Shown here piece by piece: positions 42,465-52,837 of a stretch of DNA of 64,000 bases. The notes beneath the pieces were generated by a model, which saw only the letters and a list, made by a program, of their open reading frames with translations, made no database searches and was not told where the DNA came from. The number at the start of each line of letters is the position of its first letter. The first letter of the stretch is position 1. Location of the stretch: positions 4,712,001 to 4,776,000 of the forward strand of contig CM074763.1 of assembly GCA_037355855.1 (NCBI GenBank), read 5' to 3'. This DNA comes from Pseudo-nitzschia pungens. Its lineage: Eukaryota; Bacillariophyta; Bacillariophyceae; Bacillariales; Bacillariaceae. A program made the position numbers and the translations under genes.

Positions 42465-45360
42465 GGCTCAAATCACTGACACTAGCATCATGGCTGGAGG
42501 AGAATGCAATTGCAGCAACTCCAAGCCTCAATGCAGAGGCTGCGTCTTCCCCACCACCGGCAGCAGGAACTGCAGTTGAGGAATCAGGAGAGGCCACAGG
42601 GAGGGCACCAGCCATGGCATTCTGGGGAGGGTCAGGAACTGCAGGGGGAACTTCAGGAGGAATACCAGGAGAGGCATCAGCCTTGGCAACATTGGAAGGA
42701 TCACCTCCAGTAGGAACACCACCTGCAGGCGCTGAAGCCAGGACATCAGTGAGATTGGAAGTACCGGTTGCTAAAGTATCCATGGATTGAGAATCATCAA
42801 ATCCGCCACCACCACTGTCAGCACGGGCTTGGAGGTTAAAGTGCAGATCCAGATCAAAGGTGAGGTCTGGGGCAAGGTCAACTGACAAGTCATCATCAAC
42901 AAGTTCCCAATCTCTTGCATCCCCATCACCAAAAAAGGGAAGAGAGTCATCCTGCATTGGATCTGCAGCAGGTGCAGTTTCCACAACACAATTGGCAGCA
43001 GCATCCCAATGGTAGGCTTCCATTTCAGTCAAGCACTCAGAAGAGAACCATTGTCGAACACAAGAACCATAATGAGCTTCCAGTATAATAGGCAGGAAAG
43101 ACAACATGGCCATTGCTTCAGCCTTGGTAGTGATATTGTACAAAGCAAGGATCTCGCCTCGGTATGAACTGGTATCGACAGAAAGAAAAAGAGGCCATGA
43201 CCAATTGTCACGGGTTCTGATACCCAGAAGCACACTGCGCAGTGTCTTCAAACCCAGCCCTTGGCCCAAGTCAACTGGAAGATCAAGATCAACTACCCCC
43301 AGAACAGGAGCAGTTTCATGGCTCTCAATAAATTTGGCTTGGCGGTGCTTAGCCTGGCGAACAGTCTTGAGCTTGGAGGGGGGAAGAGGTCTGTCAGAAG
43401 GATTGGTAGCTGTCTCAATAAACTTGTAGAATTTACCATCAGGTAAAGAGGCAATGTCTGAAGGTTTGCAACGGTTGAACTGGGCTTTGAGGAGCTTAAC
43501 AGTTTGGGCGCGCTTTGTTGCATCACATAAAACATGAGCAGCCAGAACCGGATTGGGATCAGGAGTTCTGGAGTTGTCAAGGCTGATATTCTTCCTGATA
43601 ACAGCAATAGGACATGCCTGAAACCTGGGATGAGTCTGAAGCAATTCGTTGTAGTGGTCAAGATCAAAACTCTGCATGTAAGATCCAAGGAGAAAGCCAC
43701 AGGTGACAATAACTGGGGCCTGTATGTGGTCATATTTCAGGTCCATGTCACGGTCTCTGAGCCTCTGGAGCAATTGTGCTGAAAAGAGTTTCTCCAGGGA
43801 AGCACTGTGTCCCAAAAAGAAGCGTAGATGAGGAGCAGTTCTACTGCGAAGCCAGAGCTGAGCAACATACAATTCCAAGGTCTTCCTGTCAGGAAGTGTC
43901 GTCCAAAACTTGGTAACAGGCTTGGCCTTGGGGTTGAGCCTGGCTCTGGAGGGAAAAACATACAACACCAGGCGCTTGTCAACAGTCCATAGAAGATCCA
44001 AAGCTTCCTTGAGAGACTTGAGCAGCTCATCATATAGTTCCCCAGGGTGTTGTGACATCAACCGTGGAAGGGACAGAGTGACATAAGAACTATGAGAACA
44101 CTTGGTGCCAGCAGTGACATCCACTGGAGCTCTAGAATCACTGGAGCAAACCCCTCGGCGTTGGAGGAAATGCCCAGCAGAGGAGGACAAGACAGTAGCA
44201 TCACCACCACCAGGAAGAAAGGACACTGATTTGGAAGTGGAAGATTTGGAAGTGGAAGCATCATCAGCCACTGGGGGCGCAGGTGTAGGAGGTCGCTTCT
44301 TGAAATGCCAATGAGAACCAAGCACCTTATTGGCTGCCCACCATACTTTGCCTTCAGTGCTAGGCAAAAGGTTGCCCTCACAGTAGAGGTCATCAAAACA
44401 CTCAGGAGACATCTTGACCAAACCAATAAGACATTTCTTCAGAGCCTGGCCAGGTGGTTGCTTGGTCCAGGCTGGGGCAGAGCCTTGAAAGCAAGCAGAG
44501 GCAAGAGAGGCCAAGGAATCTACAGTGGCATTGCGCCAGTCTGGAGTGTCCGGAAAAACCTGAGAATAAACAGGAGGGATGGCAGTCCTGCATATATCAT
44601 GGATGGATTTCTTGTCAGTACCCTCCTTCTTGCTGAAAAAGTGTGTAGGGCTTGGACACCCAGCCCATAACCGGTTACCAGTTGGAGATTTTCGAAAGGC
44701 ATGAATTGCAGATGGTATAGGAGACTTGCCAGAACAGGGACCCTTACCATAAAAACACCAGAAGAAGGAAGCGGAATGAGCCCTGTTGGCAGCAGCCAGG
44801 GCTTTCTGGCGCAGGGCATGTCGCTCTGCAGACGGTGTGTCAGAAAGAAATGCAAGAGTAGCTTGTTTCAGACTAGACTTGGAAGGAGAGACCTTGGAAG
44901 GAGGGTGCTTAGAGTCTGAGTGCTCAGAGCCTGGCTGGCCATCCCTAGACGTCGCACTGTTGGACTTTCCACTGTTGGGCGTCCCACTGTTGGACGTCCC
45001 ACTGTTGGAATTTCCACTGTTGGACTTCCCACTGTTGGACTTCCCACTGTCAGACGTTCCACTGTCGGACTGCCCACTGCCTGAATGCCCTGTGTCTGAA
45101 TGCCCAGTGCCTGACTGCTCAGTGCTCATATCAACATCATCTAGTGCACCAGTAGACACAGCAGAAGTGAAGGACATATCATCATCAGAAGGGAGTGAAT
45201 CCCTAGCTGTACGGGGAGAGGGAGGGGGAGAGGGAGTAGCCTGAAGAACGGAACCAGCAGGTAGTCGGCGGGAAGGGGTCCCCGTAAAGGCGCGTTTGTT
45301 TGAAGGAGTGTTAGCCAAGGTAGACCGTTTTCGCCTGGAAGCTGGCGGGGGGGGAGGCAT
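42385..45360 (-). CDS. LINE ORF1 protein (991 aa)
   Basis: Intact frame from ATG 45360. The N-terminus is Pro/Arg-rich (MPPPPPASRRKRS) followed by Ser/Asp/Gly repeats (DTGHSGSGQSDSG, then several SNSGK units) near residues 90-150. The rest is globular and Trp/Cys-containing (FFWCFYGKGPCSGK, WAGCPSPTHFF), with a Gly/Ala/Pro-rich end. No CCHC knuckle was seen, unlike many ORF1 proteins, so RNA binding is inferred only from its place. It overlaps ORF2 by 80 nt, and ORF2 lies in the +1 frame relative to it. Size is large for an ORF1. Confidence 0.8.
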   Translation of the reverse strand: MPPPPPASRRKRSTLANTPSNKRAFTGTPSRRLPAGSVLQATPSPPPSPRTARDSLPSDDDMSFTSAVSTGALDDVDMSTEQSGTGHSDTGHSGSGQSDSGTSDSGKSNSGKSNSGNSNSGTSNSGTPNSGKSNSATSRDGQPGSEHSDSKHPPSKVSPSKSSLKQATLAFLSDTPSAERHALRQKALAAANRAHSASFFWCFYGKGPCSGKSPIPSAIHAFRKSPTGNRLWAGCPSPTHFFSKKEGTDKKSIHDICRTAIPPVYSQVFPDTPDWRNATVDSLASLASACFQGSAPAWTKQPPGQALKKCLIGLVKMSPECFDDLYCEGNLLPSTEGKVWWAANKVLGSHWHFKKRPPTPAPPVADDASTSKSSTSKSVSFLPGGGDATVLSSSAGHFLQRRGVCSSDSRAPVDVTAGTKCSHSSYVTLSLPRLMSQHPGELYDELLKSLKEALDLLWTVDKRLVLYVFPSRARLNPKAKPVTKFWTTLPDRKTLELYVAQLWLRSRTAPHLRFFLGHSASLEKLFSAQLLQRLRDRDMDLKYDHIQAPVIVTCGFLLGSYMQSFDLDHYNELLQTHPRFQACPIAVIRKNISLDNSRTPDPNPVLAAHVLCDATKRAQTVKLLKAQFNRCKPSDIASLPDGKFYKFIETATNPSDRPLPPSKLKTVRQAKHRQAKFIESHETAPVLGVVDLDLPVDLGQGLGLKTLRSVLLGIRTRDNWSWPLFLSVDTSSYRGEILALYNITTKAEAMAMLSFLPIILEAHYGSCVRQWFSSECLTEMEAYHWDAAANCVVETAPAADPMQDDSLPFFGDGDARDWELVDDDLSVDLAPDLTFDLDLHFNLQARADSGGGGFDDSQSMDTLATGTSNLTDVLASAPAGGVPTGGDPSNVAKADASPGIPPEVPPAVPDPPQNAMAGALPVASPDSSTAVPAAGGGEDAASALRLGVAAIAFSSSHDASVSDLSHANVSTKSAPATLPSLRQTGFPSDHG

Positions 45361-45468
45361 GGTGGGGCTAGGATCGTCTGAATAGGCGTGTTGGCTCGGG
45401 CGCTGGTAGGCTGTCAGTGTTAACCTGTATGGATATATACAGATGGGTGTATTCTACACTGCTCTGGG

Positions 45469-45945
45469 ATGTGCAAGTGCCAGGTGATGACAAAGGCCAG
45501 GGCAGGAGAAGCGCCGGTTGAAGGCAAAGGCCGGGGCAGAAGAAGCACCGGTTGATGACAAAGGCCGGGGCAGAAGAAGCACCGGTTGAAGACAAAGACC
45601 GGGGCAGGAGAAGCACCGGTTGATGACAAAGGCCGGGGCAGGAGAAGCACCAGTTGAGAGCAAAGCAACAACTGAAAAGCAAGCAGTTGGGTGTTGGACC
45701 AACAGCAGACACGCCTCTTGGATGTGCAAGTGCCAGGTGATGACAAAGGCCAGGGCAGGAGAAGCGCCGGTTGAAGGCAAAGGCCGGGGCAGGAGAAGCA
45801 CCGGTTGATGACAAAGGCCGGGGCAGGAGAAGCACCGGTTGATGACAATGGCCGGGGCAGGAGAAGCACCGGTTGAGATCAAAGCAACAACTGAAAAGCA
45901 GGCAATTGGGTGTTGGACCAACAGCAGACACGCCTCTTGGATTTA
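45469..45945 (-). repeat. LINE leader: 34-bp tandem monomers in two ~250-bp blocks
   Basis: The unit AAGCACCGGTTGATGACAAA + GGCCGGGGCAGGAG is repeated about ten times. The whole block, including GTGTTGGACCAACAGCAGAC, occurs twice (from 45469 and from 45721). It lies just upstream of ORF1 and would be transcribed leader or promoter. Confidence 0.8.
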
Positions 45946-46439
45946 AAAGCCACGGTATTTGCTTGTATGTAGAGGTACAGCTGGGGGTAGCCTGGAAACA
46001 GGGTACAGCAGCAACAACAAGGGTAACCTTGGTCTGGACAAGGAAAAGGTCCCTGGGGATCCAAAAAATATGCTGGAGCACACCCACAAAAGTAACCGGG
46101 GAACTTGGAAATTTTTGCTAAAAAACAAGCAAAATTTGTCTCACACTTGGAGCCCAAAAACTCTGCGCGCGGAAGAGGAAGAACTCTGCAAAATGTGTAG
46201 GCTTGTACTCTAGGCTTGTACTCGTAGCGTGAAAATTGTGCAAATTTGAACAATTTTGCAACTACTGCAAATCGTGTAGGCTTGTAGGCTTGCAAATTCG
46301 AATCGTATACGATTTGAATTGAGATACAGCAGCCCCTTAGCTTGAAAACAGGGGCTTTAGTAGGACCACTTAGGGACCGGGGGATATCAATGGCAGGGCA
46401 CACTTAAAAGGCTCAGGAGGGAACTTGAAGTTCAAACTC

Positions 46440-46780
46440 GCAAGTACTTATAAGTGGAAACAGTATCCAGGGGCAATTGGCTTGAAAACAGGAACCTTGA
46501 GCGAAACACGTAGGGACCAGGGTTGCAGTGGAAACAGTATCCGGGGGCAATTGGCGTGAAAACAAGGACCTTGAGCGAGACACTTAGGGACCAGGGAAGC
46601 TGCTTGCTTGAAAACAGGGGCTTTAGTAGAAAAACCTAGGGACCAGGGGGAGGCTTGTGTCTTGAAAACAGTGTCGAACTTGAAGTTCAAGTTGGGGTTG
46701 CTTAATAGCGAAAACACTTAGGGATCAGGGAACTCGCGAACACTTAGGGACCAGGGAAGTTGTAGTCGTGAAAACAAGGG
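46440..46780 (-). repeat. LINE leader: ~60-bp monomers (TTGAAAACAGGGGCT...TTAGGGACCAGG)
   Basis: Degenerate tandem units with CTTGAAAACAGGGGCTT and ACTTAGGGACCAGGG. The same units resume at 53198 on the far side of the nested TIR element, showing one array split by insertion. Confidence 0.75.
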
Positions 46781-46910
46781 GCTGTAGTACGTCTGATAAC
46801 TGATTTTAGAGGTGGGTCAAAAATTTTCCTGCCGGGTCCTTTTGGGGTCAAATATTTGACCAAAGGATTGTCCCCCGGCTTCATTTTTTCAGTCCCGTTC
46901 CATATATATT

Positions 46911-47275
46911 CTAGAGGCAACGCCCATTAATTTTTGAGGCACCGTCCATTAATTTTTGAGGCAACGCCCATCAATTTTAGAGGCAACGCCCATTAATTTT
47001 AGAGGCAACGCCCATTAATTTTAGAGGCAACGCCCATTCATTTATGAGGAAACGCCCTTTAATTTTCGAGGCGACGCCCATTAATTTTTGAGGCAACGCC
47101 CATTACTTTTCGAGGCAACGCCCATTAATTTATGAGGCAACGCCCATTAATTTATGAGGCAACGCCCATTACTTTTCCAGGCAATGCCCATTAATTTTCG
47201 AGGCAACGCCCATCAGTTTTAGACGCAACACCCACTATTTCTAGAGGCAACATCCATCATTTCTAGAGGCAATGT
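46911..47275 (+). repeat. 22-bp array GAGGCAACGCCCATTAATTT
   Basis: About 16 tandem copies of a 22-bp unit with few changes, next to the left end of TIR element 1. Confidence 0.9.
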
Positions 47276-47339
47276 TACACTATTATTGATGTTAAGAACC
47301 ACTAGTATTCTGATACTGTATTGGTACAAACTGGATTTC

Positions 47340-48135
47340 AGTTGCCGTCGTATTGCATTTCAGTTGTCGTTGCATCCTATTTCAATTGCCATCGGATTGT
47401 ATTGCCGTCCCATCTTATTTCAGTTCCCCGTCGTATTGTATTTTAGTGGCCGTTACATCCTATTTCAATTGCGGTCGGATTGTATTGCCGTCGCATTGTA
47501 TTTCAGTTCCTGTCGCATCCTTGCATCGTATTTCAGTTCCCATCACATCCTTGCATCATATTTCAGTTCCCGTCGCATCCTTGCATCGTATTTCAGTTCC
47601 CGTTGCATCCTTGCATTGTATTTCAGTTCCCATCACATCGTATTTCAGTTGCGTTCAGTGCGTTCTTCCCTACCAGGAGCAAGCAGGCAATTAAATGCAT
47701 GGTTAGAAGTGAACTCCATGATCGATATCCCCTGCCAATCTTGATGCAATTCACTCACCGTCGGATTGTATTTCAGTTGCCGTCACATCGTATTTTTGTA
47801 TTCTGGTTCCCATCACATCGTATTTCAGTTGCGTTCAGTGCGTTCTTCCCTACCAGGAGCAAGCAGGCAATTAAATGCATGGTTAGAAGTGAACTCCATG
47901 ATCGATACCCCCAGCCAATCTTGATGCAGTTCACTCACCGTCGGACCGTTGGATTGTATTTCAGTTGCCGTCACATCGTATTTCAGTTGCGTTCAGTGTA
48001 TTCTTCCCTACCAGGAGCAAGCAGGCAATTAAATGCATGGTTAGAAGTGAACTCAATGATCGATACCCCCGGCCAATCTTGATGCAGTTCACTCACCGTC
48101 GGACCGTCCGATTTTATTTCAGTTCCCACCACACC
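47340..48135 (+). repeat. CATCGTATTTCAGTTCCCGT repeats with GAGCAAGCAGGCAA block
   Basis: Short TTGCATCGTATTTCAGTTCC units at 47340-47650, then three ~180-bp copies of a block running CTACCAGGAGCAAGCAGGCA...ATGCAGTTCACTCACCGTCG (47672, 47850 and 48008). A diverged version is at 55500-55980 in TIR element 2. Confidence 0.8.
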
Positions 48136-48439
48136 TAAAATTTTGTGAAGTCTGGCACGTAATTTTTATGTGCATTTTTTGCTTCCTTTTTTTTGCAGAA
48201 GATAAGGTTACCGTAAAAATCTTACTCATATGCTGTGTGTTAGCAGCATTTGCAGTCCGCGCCATAATTTTTGACTACATTTTTACTACAAAACCTGGCG
48301 CACCCCGACAAGGAAAAAGGACAAAGGACAGAGACACTGGTCAAAAAGCAGCGCGTTTGCAAATCAGCCAAAAGACACTAAAAAATACACTCCTACTAGT
48401 AACAGTAGTAACTACTACTAAACTATAAAATGACGTGGA

Positions 48440-49910
48440 GAATGTACTAGAAAATACTGTAAAATCACATACCTGAACAAATCTGGCCAATATTTGTGTG
48501 ATTCCAGTGTGAATATTTCTCATCCTGTGCATGGGCAAGACTATTCAAAAAGACTATTCACATCCTGTGCATGGGCAAGACTATTCAAAAAGAAGTATTC
48601 AAAAATCACCAATAATTTGGGTGTCACCAAAGAATAATTAATATTTGGTTAACTACTGGAGAATTTACTAGAAAAAAGTACCAAATCACATATCTGAATG
48701 AATCTGGCCAATGTTTGTGTGATTCCAGTGTGAATATTTCTCATCCTATGCATGGGTAAGAGTATTCAAAAAGAAGTATTCAAAAATCACCTATATTTTG
48801 AATGTCGCCACTGAATAATTAATATTTGGCCCAGTACTAAGGAATTTACTAGAAAAAAGTACCAAATCACATATCTGAATGAATCCGGCCAATAGTTGTG
48901 TGATTCCAGTGTGAATATTCCTCATCCTGTGCATGGGCAAGAGTATTCAAAAAGAAGTATTCAAAAATCACCTATATTTTGAATGTCGCCACTGAATAAT
49001 TAATATTTGGCCCAGTACTGCGGAATTTACTAGAAAAAAGTACCAGCAGATCACATATCTGAATGAATCTGGCCAATGTTTGTGTGATTCCAGTGTGAAT
49101 ATTCCTCATCCTGTGCATGGGGAAGAGTATTCAAAAAGAAGTATTCAAAAATCACCAATAATTTGGATGTCACCACTGAATAATTAATATTTGGTCCACT
49201 ACTGCGGAATTTACTAGAAAAAAGTACCAAATCACATATCAGAATGAATCTGGCCAATGTTTGTGTGATTCCAGTGTGAATACTTCTCATCCTGTGCATG
49301 GGGAAGAGTATGCAAAAAGAAGTATTCAAAAATCACCTATATTTTGAATGTCGCCACTGAATAATTAATATTTGGCCCAGTACTGCGGAATTTACTAGAA
49401 AAAAGTACCAGATCACATATCTGAATGAATCTGGCCAATGTTTGTGTGATTCCAGTGTGAATATTCCTCATCCTGTGCATGGGTAAGAGTATTCAAAAAG
49501 AAGTATTCAAAAATCACCTATATTTTGAATGTCGCCACTGAATAATTAATATTTGGCCCAGTACTGCGGAATTTACTAGAAAAAAGTACCAGCAGATCAC
49601 ATATTTGAATGAATCTGGCCAATGTTTGTGTGATTCCAGTGTGAATATTCCTCATCCTGTGCATGGGGAAGAGTATTCAAAAAGAAGTATTCAAAAATCA
49701 CCTATATTTTGAATGTCGCCACTGAATAATTAATATTTGGCCCAGTACTGCGGAATTTACTAAAAAAAGTACCAGCAGATCACATATTTGAATGAATCTG
49801 GCCAATGTTTGTGTGATTCCAGTGTGAATATTCCTCATCCTGTGCATGGGCAAGAGTATTCAAAAAGAAGTATTCAAAAATCACCAATAGTATGGATGTC
49901 ACCATTGAAT
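48440..49910 (+). repeat. ~181-bp satellite, block 1 (about 8 copies)
   Basis: GAATGAATCTGGCCAATGTT recurs at 48696, 48877, 49061, 49242, 49423, 49607 and 49790, spaced 181-184 bp, with a diverged copy at 48478. Each unit includes GTGTGATTCCAGTGTGAATA and CATCCTGTGCATGGG. Confidence 0.92.
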
Positions 49911-49990
49911 AACTGAATAGCTCACTTATTCTGACATGTGGTTCGCTGCAAAAATATTGCTATCGCATCGTGATGTCGCAAAACACATTT

Positions 49991-50060
49991 CCACCATGGG
50001 ACTCGAACCAACGACACCACATTAGTGATATACAGTGGTACCACTGTTACTGTCTACTAC
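49991..50060 (-). other. tRNA-like Pol III box pair, copy 1
   Basis: On the minus strand GGTTCGAGTCC (49999-50009) matches the B-box/T-arm consensus and CAGTAACAGTGGTA (50038-50051) resembles an A-box. The spacing fits a tRNA-derived promoter, but no cloverleaf closes, so it is not called a tRNA gene. Confidence 0.4.
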
Positions 50061-50270
50061 TGCTTTAACTGTGTTCTCTCTATCTTATAATGCTACTACC
50101 ATCTCGGGGAAGGCTCATCCTGTATAATATGTACCAACTGTACAATAACTACTATCCGGATACCGAAAAAGAAATTACTTCGTACCTTATTACTCGGTGT
50201 TCGCTGAGTCACTCCTCTCGTACAGTGTTTCCTCCCAGAATCACTCTTTTTTTCACCTCACTTTTTTCAG

Positions 50271-50487
50271 GAATAACACAAAAACACAAATCACTGCTGT
50301 TTCGATTCACAATCCGACTTATTTTGAGCAGAGTTGCTTTATTGCACTCCGTCTTGTGAACGAAGAGAACCCCTACGGTAGGCTCTTGGCTCATTGTACT
50401 TTAGTCCTTAAATATCCTTGTCTGAAAAACGGAGAAGCACCTCTATGGCATGGACGAGAGATTGTTCGCTTGAAAGACATTGTTTGA
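50271..50487 (+). pseudogene. Possible coding fragment inside TIR element 1
   Basis: After a TTTTTTCAG acceptor-like site an open stretch of ordinary composition reads NPTYFEQSCFIALRLVNEEN then PYGRLLAHCTLVLKY and ends WHGREIVRLKDIV before TGA. No start codon and no family recognised. It may be the last exon of a gene piece carried by the element. Confidence 0.25.
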
Positions 50488-50502
50488 CTTGGCCCCCAAA
50501 CG

Positions 50503-50585
50503 TCTTGAAATCAATCAATCTGCATCCATCGCCGGTAGGACTTCAACAGGCGCAAGTTCTTGTTTTCGTGACATAGGAGGAAGAA
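50503..50585 (+). repeat. 83-bp perfect direct repeat, copy 1 (copy 2 at 51006-51088)
   Basis: TCTTGAAATCAATCAATCTG through AGGAGGAAGAA is identical at both sites, 503 bp apart, bracketing the GACGCAACGAAGAC arrays. Confidence 0.9.
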
Positions 50586-50589
50586 TTGA

Positions 50590-51005
50590 ATACGACCAGG
50601 GAAGACGACGACGGAAGACAACAACGGAAGACAACAACGGAAGACGACAAAGACGAACGAAAAAGACGACAAAGACGAACGAAAACGACGACAAAGGTAC
50701 GCTAACACGATTACGTTTTCACCCAGGAAGATTTAATTGTAATTATTACTAACCCCCCCCCCTATTTAACCTTTCACGCAGACGAGACGACGGAGGTGCG
50801 ATACGACCCAAACAGTACAAGCGAAACAACGGAAGACAAAAAAGACGACGACGCGACGCAACGAAGACGACGCAACGAAGACGACGCAACGAAGACGACG
50901 CAACGAAGACGAATCAAACGACGCAACGAAGACGAATCAAACGACGCAACGAAGACGAATCAAACGACGCAACGAAGACGAATCAAACGACGCAACGAAG
51001 ACGAA
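50590..51005 (+). repeat. GAAGACGAC / GACGCAACGAAGACGAAT arrays
   Basis: Purine-rich tandem units, ending in five copies of AACGACGCAACGAAGACGAA. Interrupted by a poly-C run at 50753-50762. Confidence 0.85.
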
Positions 51006-51249
51006 TCTTGAAATCAATCAATCTGCATCCATCGCCGGTAGGACTTCAACAGGCGCAAGTTCTTGTTTTCGTGACATAGGAGGAAGAAAAGAACACATCG
51101 GCAGCGGACATTCATCGGCAGCAGACATTGAATACGACTAGCAACCCTAACCTTGTAGCACTCAGCTACTCTGTTACCAAATACTTCGTACGAAGTATCT
51201 CGTAAACAGTTAGTAGCGCTACAGCGCTACGATACAGAAATACGATACA

Positions 51250-51350
51250 CGCGTTGCTGCTGCTTGCTGCTTGCTGTCCCCCCCTGTATTATCGACGCGT
51301 TGCTGCTGCTTGCTGCTTGCTGTCCCCCCCCCTGTATTATCGATGTGTTG
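51250..51350 (+). repeat. TATTATCGACGCGTTGCTG satellite, block 2
   Basis: Two to three copies of the unit that fills 58650-61612, including the poly-C stretch. Confidence 0.8.
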
Positions 51351-51353
51351 CTG

Positions 51354-52460
51354 CTACAGCGCTACAGGGGATACAGCGCTGCAGGGGATACAGCGCTACA
51401 GCGCTGAAGGGATACAGGAGGGATACAGCGATACAGCGCTGCAGGGGATACAGCGCTACAGGGGATACAGCGCTACAGGGGATACAGCGTTACAGGGGAT
51501 ACAGCGCTACAGCGCTACAGGGGATGAGCGCAGCTCAGCTCTGTATCGTACGGTATCGTGACAGCGCTCCGCTAACTCGTAAAATAACAGAGCTCTGTAG
51601 CTCCAGTACTGTATTCTACGGGTAGCGTAGTGTGTGCGGAGTAGCGTAGCGTAGCTCGATACAGCGCTACAGGAGCAGGGGATACAGCGCTACAGGGGAT
51701 CAGCGCAGCTCAGCTCTGTATCGTATCGTTCCGATAATTCGTAGATAATAGAGCTCTGTAGCTCCAGTACTGTATTATACGGGTAGCGTACGGAGTACTA
51801 GCGTAGTGTACGGAGTAGCGTAGTAGCGTAGCTCCGCTTATTAATTAAATTCAAAGGTGTGCTAGCGCGTTGGGTAACTGTCTGGGTCAGGTATCCGGTC
51901 ATAGTACATATTATACACCAATGACCCGACCCCGGCAGTAGCATAGTATCTTAGCATGGTATCATGGTAGGTTAGCATCTCCGGTATTTCGTAGCATTAG
52001 CAACCCTAACCCTGTAGCATTTAGCTACACCATAATAGGTGCTTTACTCGGGGTACGTACGATTGGTACAAATCGTACGCGACGGCCCTAGTAACTTCTG
52101 GTAGCATCCATACTAAGCAGGGTATACAGGGCTACGATACAGCGCTACAGGAGGGGATACAGCGCTACAGCGCTGCAGGGGATACAGCGCTACGATACAG
52201 CGCTACAGGAGGGGATACAGCGCTACAGCGCTGCAGGGGATACAGCGCTACGATACAGCGCTACAGGAGGGGATACAGCGCTACAGCGCTGCAGGGGATA
52301 CAGCGCTACGATACAGCGCTACAGGGGATACAGCGCTACAGGAGGGGATACAGCGCTACAGCGCTGCAGGGGATACAGCGCTGCAGGGGATACAGCGCTG
52401 CAGCGCTGCAGGGGATACAGCGCTGCAGCGTTACAGGGGATGAGCGCAGCTGTATCGTGA
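51354..52460. repeat. GGGGATACAGCGCTACAGCG arrays
   Basis: Imperfect tandem GATACAGCGCTACAGCGCTG units at 51354-51530, 52130-52460 and again 52850-52960, between copies of the dispersed repeat. Many units contain AGCGCT palindromes. Confidence 0.8.
51882..52100. repeat. Dispersed repeat, copy 2
   Basis: Same ordered motifs as 14253-14485, preceded by CAAAGGTGTGCTAGCGCG. Lies in TIR element 1. Confidence 0.75.
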
Positions 52461-52600
52461 CAGCGCTCCGCTAACTCGTAAAATAACAGAGCTCTGTAGC
52501 TCCAGTACTGTATTCTACGGGTAGCGTAGTGTGTGCGGAGTAGCGTAGCGTAGCTCCGCTTAATTAGATTCAAAGGTGTGCTAGCGCGTTGGGTAACTGT

Positions 52601-52837
52601 CTGGGTCAGGTATCCAGTCATAGTACATATTATACACCAATGACCCGACCCCGGCGGTAGCATAGTATCTTAGCATGGTAGCATCGTAGGTTAACATATC
52701 TAATATTTCGTAGCATTAGCAACCCTAACCTTGTAGCACTCAGCTACACTGTATTAGTGCGGATGCTATACCCGGGGTATGTACAACTGGTACAAATCGT
52801 ACGCGACAACCCTAGTATCTTTGGAGTTAGCACCCCT
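52601..52837. repeat. Dispersed repeat, copy 3
   Basis: Close duplicate of 51882-52100; the segment before it (52438-52600) also duplicates 51530-51640 (GATGAGCGCAGCT...AGCTCTGTAGCTCCAGTACT). Confidence 0.8.

Noticed and set aside
36683..44426. Many 60-400-codon frames in both strands across the LINE
   Set aside because: They are shadows of the intact ORF1 and ORF2 and carry no motifs of their own.
45368..46087. Minus-strand frames of 150-239 codons with LLLPRPLSSTGASPAP repeats
   Set aside because: Three frames are simultaneously open through the 34-bp LINE leader monomers; no domain and no independent start evidence.
48440..49910. CRISPR-like regular repeats
   Set aside because: Units are 181-184 bp with no unique spacers and the genome is eukaryotic; this is a satellite.
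49991..50060. Functional tRNA gene
   Set aside because: B-box and partial A-box are present but acceptor and anticodon stems do not close; kept only as a tRNA-like element.
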